Below are positions 52,511 to 62,555 of a DNA stretch of 64,000 bases, piece by piece. The notes below the pieces were generated by a model. It searched no databases and was not told the DNA's origin. It saw only the letters and a program-made list of their open reading frames with translations. Each line of letters opens with the position of its first letter. Within the stretch, counting starts at the first letter, position 1. Position numbers and translations under genes: made by a program. This stretch comes from Amblyomma americanum (taxonomy: Eukaryota; Arthropoda; Arachnida; Ixodida; Ixodidae): contig NC_135500.1 in the NCBI RefSeq assembly GCF_052857255.1, forward strand, positions 104,603,048 to 104,667,047, in the 5' to 3' direction.

Positions 52511-52610
52511 AATCAGGTTCGACTTTGACCTCGACCTTCGGACATGCGGGGAAACGTCTGCCGGCATGGCATACGCAGGCCATGAAAGTGGGCTCTGCAT
52601 TATTTGTAAT

Positions 52611-54379
52611 AAACCAATACTACTACTAGTACTAAACACCGGTACACATTGATGCGTTCAGTTGCGGAAAACCAAGTGTCAGGGCTAGTAAGCATTAGGC
52701 TCTTCGGAAGCTGCCTGTCGCTTTTGGGAGGACATAGTCGTACCGTGGGACAAGCACGCGCATACAGGTTTGCTTGTTTTATATGGACCTCGCCAGAGCC
52801 GAGAAGTCTCGCTCAAATATAAAAAGCTTACTTTGTTCAACCAAACTTCGTATTTTTACTGCTGCGAAGCGAATTGATAATTTCGCGTAACTAGACACCC
52901 TACTGCAGTTCATGTGAGCCTAACATCACCATGCCGGAATGCGAACCGTGAATGTGCTTCAACCGAAGAGAGCCAGCTACGTTCTAATGAACCGAGCGTT
53001 TGGGCGGTGCCGGATAGAATTGTTTGGCACTCGCTTTCCTCCGCATTTTACCAAATAGTCAGTTTGCGCGGTCTCCATTGCCTTTGATTCAAACTATTAG
53101 AGATCATAGGAGCGATGTGCAGAGTTCGAGAGAAGCTGCCCCGGCCTGCTGTCCGTTGTATGGGTCCCTGCCTGCTGCCTTGCGGTCGTGAGTCATCGAG
53201 CTGCGGAATCTCCGGCGAGCAGTTTGCAGCGGTTATGAGAGCGTGGCCATCCCCCCCTACCTTCCAAAAAAGGCATGTCAGGGCAAACAGCACCCTCCCG
53301 GCTCGATAATTTTGGATGCCTGCCGCGGGACAAGGACGGGTGTCCGGGGACCTTGTTGCTCGTCGGATGACCCCGGCACACCACCTGTACGAGCTGTCTT
53401 GCAGACGTCACCGCAACGCTCGTCGACACTTCGTCGTTGGCATCCATGGATGAGTTCAATCGTAGGCCAACATTTAAGGAGGGAGGGTTGTCGAGAACAG
53501 CTATTTCCCCTCTCCATTTCGACGCGGTCCATCTTCACCACCGTGCGTCAGGAGAGCACTGGCTGGGCGAGGAGGGAAGTCTCTCTCATGGGGGAAAAGG
53601 AACGGCGACGGGAGCGCCACCTCGTAGGTTAAGCGGAATTCTGCGGAACCGGACAGGGTCTCTTCGGGATTCGGCCTGCGTCACGAGTGGTTGCAGCCGC
53701 AGGCTCTCGTCACCTTCCGCGGTAGGCGCGCGGCGATCCGTTGTGCCTTCCCGCTGGACTTCTGGTTCCAGGCACCGAAGTGAGCGCCGCAAACGCGCGC
53801 TCTCAGCAACTTCCCCGGCAAAAGCTTGGGGATTGGCCCTGCCCCAAGAATTCGGCGCACACGGGAAAACCCGGCCGCCATTATCGGCGCAAACGTTCGG
53901 CGCCGATACCTGCGAAGTCGCGCCCCTTCCCCAGAGGGTAATTCGGAAGCCGTGCTTACGTAGCCTTCTACTTGCGAGGAATGCCTCGGTCATGTTTTGT
54001 AGCTACCTGGCCCGCCCTCTGTATTGCAAGTGTAATAAATGGCATATGAGCGTTCACGCATTGTCGTCACCTCCCTTTTTTTCCCTCGAGCACGAACCCC
54101 TCCGCGGTTAGCGATCGGGAACGCTGCATCCGCGGAGTGGAAGCGCGGAAGGGGGGGGGGGCAGAAGGCTTTGTCCCCCTGTATTTCCACACAGTGGAAC
54201 GCTAGGAGTGATCGATGCGACGCCTACCGTCAAGAGCGGCAGATGTGCGCTCTATCACAGCGTTGCGGAGAGGAGGAATGGAGGCATCACAGGTGTGCTG
54301 CCTACTCCCTCCGTGACCTGACATCACTTCACCTTGGCCGAGCGGGAAATCGTCTGCTGCAATCGCATGCGCAGGGCAT
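52611..54379. other. GC-rich unassigned region with long overlapping open frames
   Basis: From 53437 to 54111 the plus strand is open for 224 codons, and from 53993 to 53586 the minus strand is open for 135 codons. Both products are rich in Arg, Ser, Pro and Ala without domain motifs, as random frames in GC-rich DNA often are. An AATAAA occurs near 54035. An LTR or a host promoter region are possible alternatives; neither can be supported. Confidence 0.4.
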
Positions 54380-54439
54380 CAAATTGTGTTCTGCATAAAA
54401 CACCCGTGCACTTCAATACGTTCAGCCAAACGCTAGGTG

Positions 54440-54505
54440 GGTTCGATGAGACGCCGGCCGTGGAGACCGCCAGTCGCTCGACCACGAAGAACGTAGCCAG
54501 GGATG
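54440..54505 (+). repeat. Repeat family Y, left half, interrupted by a LINE
   Basis: GAGACCGCCAGTCGCTCGACCAC and GTAGCCAGGGATGGA match the left half of the copy at 50257-50385. The right half resumes at 55213-55262 (GCACCTTTTCGC, AGGGTTGACCAGAGCTAAAG, CACCAGAATTTTTTT). Confidence 0.65.
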
Positions 54506-55225
54506 GATGGAAACAACTTTTATTTAAAAACAATCTTCCAGGGTGGTCCCCTACTGGTCCAGGAGTCCACGACCTTTTGCTCCACGAAAAGCCCGATCCA
54601 CTGGCCATTTCTCGGCGGCTGGCTCAGCGGTCCGTAAAGCAGCCTCCCAGAAAGAATGAGTGTTATTGGGGATGGGAGGTAGTGCCTGTGGGGAAGGACA
54701 TTCCCAATGGTAGTGGAAAATTGTGGATCCGGGCACGCCACAGGTTTTATAGTGACGAGGAAATGTGGGTGAAGCCATGAGAGACGGTAGGCTGAAATAA
54801 AGCAGCCCGTCTGTAATTGTCGCCAAGTGGCGCTGGATAAGGGCGACAAGGTACAGTTGGGTGGTGGTAATGCCATGCGGCTTAGTTTGGTTTGTAGAAT
54901 GTTGTAATTTGGAGATATGTATAAAGGACTGATGGGGCCTCGCGAAGGTGGTCGTGCCTGATCGTCCGGGGTCCAGGAGGAGAGTTCTCGGGCCAGCGCA
55001 TGAACGCGCTCATTACCGGGGATCGGGGCATGCCCAGGGATCCACGGGAGAGTAGCAGTTCGGTGGAGAGAGGTGGTTGAGGCAAGCATACGGTGTGTGG
55101 CCGGCGTCGCCACGCCCTTTAGATAGTTGAGATGTGCGGCCTGGGAATCTGTACAAATTTCGGTTATGTTTTTTTCAATGGAGGAGTGGGCCAGCGCAAG
55201 TGCGAAATGCACCTTTTCGCTTTCG
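54506..55225 (-). mobile_element. LINE 3' part with RNase H, minus strand, inside repeat family Y
   Basis: The minus-strand insertion begins 3' at about 54506 with an A-rich end (seen as TTTTATTTAAA on the plus strand). It is 5'-truncated at about 55225. Its coding part is the RNase H and C-terminal domain. It separates the two halves of a family Y copy. Confidence 0.78.
54520..55212 (-). pseudogene. LINE RNase H and C-terminal region, truncated
   Basis: A 230-codon frame holds ICTDSQAAHLNYLKG (third RNase H acidic residue in TDSQAA, residues 21-26) and WIPGHAPIPGNERVHALA (residues 57-74), which is the end of an RNase H domain in I-like LINEs. The RNase H start, with its first Asp and Glu, and the whole RT are absent because of 5' truncation. 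The frame itself is unbroken. It differs from the RNase-H LINE at 10174-13083. Confidence 0.82.
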
Positions 55226-55262
55226 ACAAGGGTTGACCAGAGCTAAAGCACCAGAATTTTTT
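55213..55262 (+). repeat. Repeat family Y, right half
   Basis: Continuation of 54440-54505 beyond the LINE. Confidence 0.6.
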
Positions 55263-55422
55263 TTTCTTGCCGTCGCTGAGATATTTTGTACCATCTTCGA
55301 GTACAAGCGCTAACACACGTCGTCGGCTTTGCTCGTAATTGGAGCAATCACGCTTTCGCATTAAAAAAAACATTTCTCAGCACACGGGCCCGCAGAATAA
55401 TAATATCTATTATTATTATTAT

Positions 55423-55455
<33 letters not shown>

Positions 55456-55590
55456 GAGAAGTAGTAGTATTAGTGGAATTGGAAACAATAATGTGTATTA
55501 GCTCAGATAATCCAGGATATACATAGTTTCATATGACGTCACGCCAGCTACTTCCGCCGGATGTCCGCCATTGCCAGGTACTGAAGATAG
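55263..55590. other. Unassigned sequence with a trinucleotide microsatellite
   Basis: ATT units turn into about ten AGT units at 55397-55460. The remainder is probably the left flank of the next transposon; its left terminal repeat was not found. Confidence 0.5.
55397..55460. repeat. Compound (ATT)n(AGT)n microsatellite
   Basis: Direct reading. Confidence 0.95.
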
Positions 55591-58223
55591 CTGGGCTATA
55601 CAGGCTGGGCTCACGGCGCTTGCGCGTTCGTTCGCTGCTCTGTTCCACTCAAGACGATAGCAAACGCCGACCGTCATGAGTTTTGCCGCTCCTATTTCGA
55701 TGAGCTTGTGGGGATTACGCAGGCTCGGTACGAATTCAAGGTGGAAATGTGCGGCGGCGTGGAGCCCTACACATTACGCGTTGGGATGGACTCCGATCCT
55801 GATGCCGACTTGCTGCCAAGCACGACGCACGTTGATAGCATTAATTACGTAGTGCTATCAACTAGCTACGTGTCTCTTCAGCACATGAAGGCATACAAGT
55901 CTCTTGAGGCCCATAATTACTTCATCAGTGCGCGGGTAAAAAGTGCGACTGCTTTGCGAGTGCCATCGAAACGTGTCGTCGTTCTGAGCGAGGTGAGCTT
56001 CCTTAACGTCGAAGCTTGCATGCGCGGAAACGCGCGTTTGTGTGTCCGTGTATTAAAAATATCGATTTGTTCTGTAATATTTGTGTCTTACGTGCCGCCC
56101 GCAGCAGGCATTAGACTGTGCGGTCGCTTTGTTTCGAATGGCAGATACAAGTTCGTGTATGTAGGTTACTTCCGAGTGCAAAATGATTACAATTAAAAGA
56201 AATGGAGCTATCGGCATGCGCTTACAGCCTAAGATTAAATGCTTGATTTCACTGTAGCCTTAAAATAATGAATAAATTCGTAGTTGGGTGTTTGACGTGC
56301 TCATGCTGCAGCTGGGCAACTAGCCATGCCGTAAAGTCACGCATGCCATTGACCTGAAATGTCCGAGAGAGTGTATGAACGCGCATGCTTCATCAGCTGG
56401 TAACATTACCAGGCAACTGCTTCGCGAGACAGTGGTGTACAGTATTTTTTCCCCGAGGACACGCATCCCGTTAACTTTTTCGGGCGATAATTTGTTTGTG
56501 TATTTTGTTCCAATCTAAATGCGGCTGCCGGGGCCGGAATCATACTAGCAATCCTCAGGTTAGTGACATCTTATGAAGGATGTAGATTGCTGTTAGCACA
56601 TAATCACTGGTCATTTTTTCTCAGGTCTCCCATTCACAAAGGTTAAGGGAGGCAAAACTGAAGGTGTGGGTTCTGGCTGCGCCTGATGAAGACATCGTGA
56701 CAGCGCACTGCACTTGCGTGGCATGCGCAGGCGAAGCCTGCTCTCACATTGGTGCTACATTGTTAACTGCTGAGACGGCAGTACGTGTCATAGACTCACG
56801 AGTGTGCACAGACATAAAGAACATGTGGCTTCTTGCGCACAGCTGTGGGGCTGGCAATAAGAGGATCAGAGACATTCACTTTTCGTCATCAAAGAAAAGG
56901 AAGCAGCGTATGGATAGTATTGACCTGAAGCCAGGCGTTGAGCACGTACCTGAAGGCCTACCACAAGCATTACCACCTGTGCCACCCCCGACAGAAGATG
57001 AGCTGAAGGCATTTCACAGTAAACTTGCGGATGCTGGTGCTACACAGTACATTGCTACACAGTACATGCTGCATCCACAGTACATCGCCATGTTTGAGCC
57101 ACCGTGCAGAAGAGAACCTCTTCTCCTTCGTGATTTGTTATGCTTAGAAGCACAGCCGGAAGACCTGCCTACATTAATCTGCCGTGCTGAGAAAACTGTT
57201 GCCGAACTTTCGATCAGCAAAGAGATGGTGAAGAGCGTTGAGGAATGCGCGCGGGAGCAATCGAAGTGTGGAAAATGGTACGCTTATCGGGCATTGCTTC
57301 AGTCATGAGGAATTTATTCTTCACAAGTGTGCATAAACCATCATTGAGTTTTAAAAAAAATGCTATCCAGAGCAACACACCTTTTCCAATCCAGCCACAG
57401 CGTTGGGATTACAACACGAGGCTGCTGCAATCGCAAGCTACGCCGAGGAAATGATAAACCACCACAAAGACTTCATCCATCAAAAGACTGGAGTTTATTT
57501 AAGTGTACGTGCCCATATATGGCAGTTAGTCCAGACAGTTCTGTATCATGTACATGCTGCAGAATGGACACTGTGGAACTGATATGTCCCTTTTCACTCT
57601 GCAACTGTACGATACTAGAAGCTGTGAAGGACTGCGATATCTGCTTGGATGAAACTGATGGCTGCCTGCGTTTAAATCGACAGCACTCTTATTTTATTCA
57701 ATTGCAAACCTAGATGGCAGTGTGTGGCGTTACATACTGTGATTTGGTTGTATGGACTCCATTCTCAGTATGTGTACAACGCGTGGAGAGAAATGAGTCG
57801 TTTTTTCAGAATATTGTCCCAGCAGCATTAGATTTTTTTACTCGTTCAATCCTGCCAGAGCTTTTCACTCAACACTTCTCAGAAAAGATAACAAGAAAGC
57901 CAACAGCTGACGCCAACGTATTCTTCTACTGCCAAGGTCCAGAGGCCAGGAAGATGCTTGTTTGTGATGGCCCACAGTGCAGCTGTGGGCGGTTTCACTA
58001 CAGTTGCTTGGGGATTAAGCGAGCCCGAAAGGGGAAAAAATGGTTCTGCCAAGAGTGTTCCACAGTCAAGAATAATGTCTTCCAGAGAGCTATGTGCCTT
58101 GTTTCTGTATTGTTTCCAGCTGGAGAGCTTTACGCCTGCCATAATGTATTGTTAATAAGCATAGCATTTACTTCAAGTATAGCCTCATGTAACATACCAT
58201 GCACGGCAGCCAAAAACACCTAA
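55591..58223 (+). pseudogene. SWIM / YqaJ nuclease / PHD-finger protein gene, two exons, broken
   Basis: Exon 1 ends at 55992 (donor GTGAGC) and exon 2 starts at 56625 (acceptor TTCTCAG); they join in frame at VVLSE/VSHSQRLREAKLK. Order: an N-terminal block with MKAYKSLEAHNYF, a SWIM-type zinc motif (CTC...CSH, at about 56709-56747), a YqaJ nuclease core, and a PHD-like finger (VCDGPQCSCGRFHYSC, KKWFCQEC) at about 57955-58060. The nuclease is broken by a frameshift near 57290, two more near 57390 and 57520, and a TAG at 57711-57713. The E-x-K of its active site reads E-L-I (VELICPF). No ATG lies in the exon 1 frame; the ATG at 55676 is one frame off. An active relative would be a lambda-exonuclease-like DNA nuclease. 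Confidence 0.85.
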
Positions 58224-59194
58224 ACACGTAAACTTGGGCTTTTTTGTACATCGACTCCTGGTCAAAAGCACCTAAAATTGAGTTAGTTAATTCACAGTAG
58301 TACATAACAAAGATCAATGAACACACTGCACCGCAGATATTGATTGATATGTATGCATCATACAATTATCAGACAAGGTTCATAATTACTAGGTCAGCTT
58401 GTTCCATGCTTTCCCTTTAACTAGAAATCAAAGGGAACAAAATTTTACCCCTTTCTAAAAGGTCCACATGTATACAGAGAAGAACTGATGAGACTTCATA
58501 CGCAAGACATGCAGTAGGCACAAAACAGTAGATATGTGTCTCATTTATTAGCACTATGAAGATGGCCATATACAGTCCACTTTTAGTAAATAAATAAAAT
58601 GGGTACACATCTAAAGAACAGGATCAGTAATGAGAATTTAAGGAATGCATGCAATGGTAACAAAAGACATTTGTCTTATTTCGAGCAATATGTAGGTGAC
58701 CATTTTCAGTCTACCTTGGACAAAAATGCAAGATTAACAATGAACATAGAGCTGTGCTTATGAGTTGCAACGGCAACGCACCAGAAGTCAAAACACCTCA
58801 GTTCACAAGCAGTGCAAACCAAGTGGTGCTGGAAACGTGCATACTGCAATTGTTGACGAGAGAATACCTGAAACGTTAAGCCCGTTTTGTGCTTTATATG
58901 AAGGCACGCCTAATTTAATGAAGGAAGAAACTTGCTGGTTCACTGTGAACGCGTTTGCATTTGATATTGAGCACATAAAAAAACATTTGTCTAAAGCCTA
59001 AACGCTGAGGTAGCCGCATATCATGAAAATGTTTTTCACATAAGCTTACAAGCACACTGCATGGCTTCATGAGCAAGGCATTGCAGATGGCTACACGATT
59101 AAACATAGACCCTCAAACAGCAGTAACCACAACATTACTGCAGACACAGGCTATAAAGGCAAACACGAAGACTATCAAAAATAGTTTCAAAAAT
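58224..59194. other. Region between the two convergent genes
   Basis: No motif was seen. The last part (58900-59194) may include the 3' UTR of the transposase gene. The short frames here have no support. Confidence 0.45.
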
Positions 59195-60140
59195 TCATGC
59201 AGATGCTTGCTGGTTTGCAGGTACTACGGATGGGCAGACGTTTGTGAGGGCACAGCACACCAACACAATTTTGTCTAGTAGGGAGTACCTGTGTCCCGGC
59301 TTGCATGCCACAAAGTCAATTGGCTGTACAGCCTTCATTATAGTGTACTTATTCGATACCAGACCAATCACCCGTTCTACATGAATTCGTACATTGGCAA
59401 GCCATCTGGTAGTTTCCACTTCTAAACAGTACACTGCCTTTTGCCTTTAGTGAAGGCAGGAATGTGCAGTTTAGCTCAGTAGAGCCCTAAAGTATCGGCT
59501 ATATCAAAACCCCTGTCTGCGAGGACAACGTCACCTTGTGCTAAATTATCTAAAATGCCACAATTTTCAGTGATGACTTTGTCACCTGTCCTGCCACCAC
59601 AGCCATCTGAATTGAAGGATATGACTCCTTGTGGGAAATGTCCTATAGGATGCTTTATTTATTTATTTTTTAGGTACTCTATGGGCCCAGCTGGACATTA
59701 TATAGAGGGGGAAAGCAAATAACAAAATACTCAAGGGTTCGCTTCATACATAATACTTCGAGGTATTGCTGCCCTTGTAATTAGACCACATCTCACTCCT
59801 TGCCTCAAGTGATGTTGGCCTTTTAATCCTGATTTCAAAACAGCCTATAATAACTGTCACCTTTAACTCAAAAGAATCGAGGAATGCCTTTGGCATAGCC
59901 TTTTGAATCTCCTGTCTCGAAGGCCATCTAATTTGCGATTTCAAACAGCAAAAAGACGCGTCCAGCCATTTGTCATAAAATTCTGCTCACTGTCGAGTCT
60001 GAAACAGAGAAACGGTATGCAAGATCTTGCACAGCGAAATTCCACTTAAGCTTCATAAGGAACACAATAAATTCCTCAAACTTTCCAAAGCCATTTCGTA
60101 CCGTGTGCTTTACATGACATTCAACAAGCTCTAAAACTGC
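59195..60140 (-). pseudogene. DDE (DDE_4-type) transposase with HTH, broken
   Basis: Reading down from 60140: VKHTVRNGFGKFEEFIVFLM, LKWNFAVQDLAYRF-SVSDSTVSRI (helix-turn-helix), a frameshift, then SQIRWPSRQEIQKAMPKAF, IIGCFEIRIKRPTSLEARSE and WSNYKGSNT. A 100-bp foreign block (59655-59752) interrupts. [35 protein letters not shown], a stop in [25 protein letters not shown] and [17 protein letters not shown] follow. The first catalytic Asp (normally IIDCFE) reads Gly; the second (ADRGFD) and the Glu (HVERVIG) remain. This is the IS5-like DDE_4 fold used by ISL2EU/Harbinger-related transposons. Confidence 0.88.
59655..59752 (-). mobile_element. Short retroelement 3' fragment inserted in the transposase
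   Basis: Starting with TTTATTTATTTATTTTTT on the plus strand, followed by a GTACTCTATGGGCCCAGC block, this looks like the end of a LINE or SINE in minus orientation. It falls between the WSNYKGSNTSKYY and IGHFPQGV blocks of the transposase. No target duplication was identified. Confidence 0.6.
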
Positions 60141-60509
60141 AAACAGCATAGAAAACTATTCAATCCCGTATGAAACGTAACCTTAGCGTCGTCACCATGA
60201 AATGATGACTGACATCTCTAGCTTGTTTTTTTTTCTGCCCTTGTGGCACCCAGCTCTGCAGGAAGTCGCTTGTTATCGTCCTCAACAGCTTGAATGTTTT
60301 GTAAAGTCATGTCAGTCTGTACTGCTATCTCTGGCGCATGGGAAGTAAAATTATTGTTAGCTCTACAGGTTACCGAAATTGTAATATCGCACTTATGAGG
60401 AAGTTGTATTTTGTGTGTTAGACCCGCCCTGCTCTCGACTCCAGGCGCAAGCTGCAGCTTTCGTGCTACGGGTCATCTGCAGGCGTCACCTCTCCAGTGC
60501 ATTCGTGCG

Positions 60510-61164
60510 TCACCTCTCCAATGGGCGCCGCTGCATCGGCGGTAGCTCTAGCTGCTGCTTTCTTCTGCCGCGCCTTCGTCCGTGTAAAACTGGCATGCCA
60601 ACAGGTGGTCTTTGGCCGGGCCCGTAACTCAGGTGCTGCGTCGGCGCCCTGTCAGGGTTCGCGTCGTCCATAAGGCCGTAAGGTCTACCCGGAAAATTTA
60701 AAGTTGGTGCTGTGCGCACAGTGTTACGCACATTGACTCAGTTTGCTACGAACAACACCGTCTCAGCAAACACAAGGGCCACGGCGAGGCTCGTGTACCA
60801 CAGTTCATTACCAGCTGCAGCTGCCGTGGTAAACACCTCCGACGGCAACCGTATGTAGGCTTATGTCAATCAATAAAGTTTACTTTTTCTTACCTGTGGT
60901 AAAGTGCCCACCACATACGCAAACGTTTTTCAGGTTTTTCAAGTCTTTCCGGTTGATCCGTGTGAGCCAAATGCTTCGGCGCTTCTCCGAAAAGAGCTTC
61001 GTGCGCTCGCATTGCCAGCTAATCTGTTTCGGTAAACAGATCGCCGCTAGGGGCCCGATTGAGCGGACATGTCTCGCATCGACTCCGCCAATTTCTTGCT
61101 CCTGAGCCCAAATAAATCTTCCCAAGGACCTATCAAGACCCTCAACGGATCCAGGAAGGTACAT
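60510..61164 (-). pseudogene. THAP-domain exons of the DDE transposase
   Basis: The upstream exon ends at about 60899 (donor GTAAGA) with KRRSIWLTRINRKDLKNLKN and VCVCGGHFTTG, the second half of a THAP zinc finger (W, C and the CxxH-F part). Its N-terminal Cys pair is unclear. The following exon, near 60690-60630, encodes GRPYGLMDDANPDRAPTQHL, which matches the stretch that follows THAP fingers in this transposase type (usually with a D-NPDW motif). The splice into this second exon is not clean. THAP fingers bind the transposon ends. Confidence 0.72.
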
Positions 61165-61333
61165 GGGCCCTAACCGTTACCATATTTTTGATGTGCCCGA
61201 TTATTGACAAGAAGTGACCAGTGAAAACGTCTCCGCCATCTGCGCCGCTGCGCTAAGCCTCACATCATCGAGACGAGCCTCGCCGGCGCGCTGCGTTCCT
61301 CACTCACCGGCAGCGCACCTACCCCGAACAGCC

Positions 61334-62300
61334 ATGGAGGTGCAAGCGCAGGGCGAAGACCTCCGACCCAGTGAGTGGACCCCGATACTACGCGCGTACA
61401 AGGGTAGAATCTTATGCTCAGAAGCGCTGGCCATATCCCCACAAGCAGCGTCTGCTCCATCTAACCCTATGGCGTCCGCGTCCGCTCCCCCTGCCACCAT
61501 CAAGCCTACATACAGGCCTCAACAAGAACAGCTGTGCGCGACGCGCGCCTTCGCACAACGAAGCAAACAACTTGCTTCACTCCCTCCCGGCACTATACGG
61601 GTCGTTTACCGACCAAGATGAGGCCTCACTTCGCCACTCCTGCAAGCCCTGCAAGTCAGCGCTGCTGGCCGTGACCTCGGGGATATTCACCTGAGGATCC
61701 ACCCTACGAATAACACCTTCACGGTCGTTACACCGCACGAAACAACCGCCCTTCACCTCGTCCAGCTCAGGGAAGTGGTCCTCCAAGAGACCGTTTACCC
61801 TGTCGCAGCCTACATTGCACCACCGGCGGCTGCTATGCGTGGAGTAATCTCGCAAGCCTACTGGGAGGAGACGCCGGAGCAGATGCTACGGGACCTCCAG
61901 ACCCGTAGACCGTACGCTGATATCATTGCAGCCCGCAGAACGGGCAGGACTCCTTCCGTACTGATCACGTTTAAGCAGGGGCCAGTCCACATACTATACG
62001 CTACATGAGTGTAGTGTACAGACTTTCCTCCGTTGCAAACGAACAAGAACGACCTTCCTCCGCTGAAAACGACCCTCCCGTCTACTGCAACATCGGCCTC
62101 CAAGGCTGCCGGGACGAACACCAGGGCCTCCCAGGAACAGGACGTGAGGGCTCTGCGAGAGGAGGTAAAGCTGCTCAGGGCAGCCCTCGTTACCGCCACC
62201 TCTGCTGTATCTCCCCATCCATCACCCTTGCCTCTTCACCCACCCAACCCGCCCAACCTCCCCCTAAAAAAGAAGGCCTGATGAGAGTCCAGTCGAACCA
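61334..62300 (+). pseudogene. LINE ORF1 (gag-like), frameshifted
   Basis: The frame from ATG 61334 gives a Pro/Ala-rich N-terminus and runs to PPGTIRVVYRPR (about 61618), where it stops. The continuation in other frames gives LGDIHLRIHPTNNTFTVVTP, LREVVLQETVYPVAAYIAPP, GVISQAYWEETPEQMLRDL and TPSVLITFKQGPVHILYAT, the RNA-binding gag-like domain of such LINEs. The zinc-knuckle area after it (around 62015-62170) is recognisable only as scattered cysteines. ORF1 proteins coat the element RNA. Confidence 0.72.
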
Positions 62301-62555
62301 ATAGACCTAGGCGCCAAATTTCAGGCCTTCGCCCAAAACTTGGAAGCGAGGCTCACAGAGCGCATTACTGCGCCGCTCAGTGCACAGTGGCAATTATGAT
62401 TGAATCTATCATTACCCGTCTAATGGATAGTGTCCTATGTAGCATCATGACCAAGGTAGAGGAGTGCTTATCTCGCCTCGCTCCTGGACTCTCAACGTAC
62501 TATCCACCCACAGTCCCACTCTCCACACTCCTCCTTCGCCTCACTACCCAACAAC

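Larger units (their letters stand above)
51367..52610 (+). repeat. Right arm of the long inverted repeat (partner 42558-43842)
   Basis: Reverse-complement partner of the left arm; see the evidence there. The spacer between arms is about 7.5 kb. Confidence 0.88.
55591..61164. mobile_element. Decayed two-gene DNA transposon, ISL2EU-like (YqaJ nuclease plus THAP/DDE transposase)
   Basis: A plus-strand gene for a SWIM/YqaJ/PHD protein (55591-58223) and a minus-strand gene for a THAP/HTH/DDE transposase (61164-59195) face each other with under 1 kb between them. ISL2EU-type elements are known to encode a transposase together with a YqaJ-like nuclease, and the pairing here fits that. Terminal inverted repeats and target duplications were not found, so the limits given are those of the genes. 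Both genes carry stops, frameshifts and lost catalytic residues. Confidence 0.68.
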
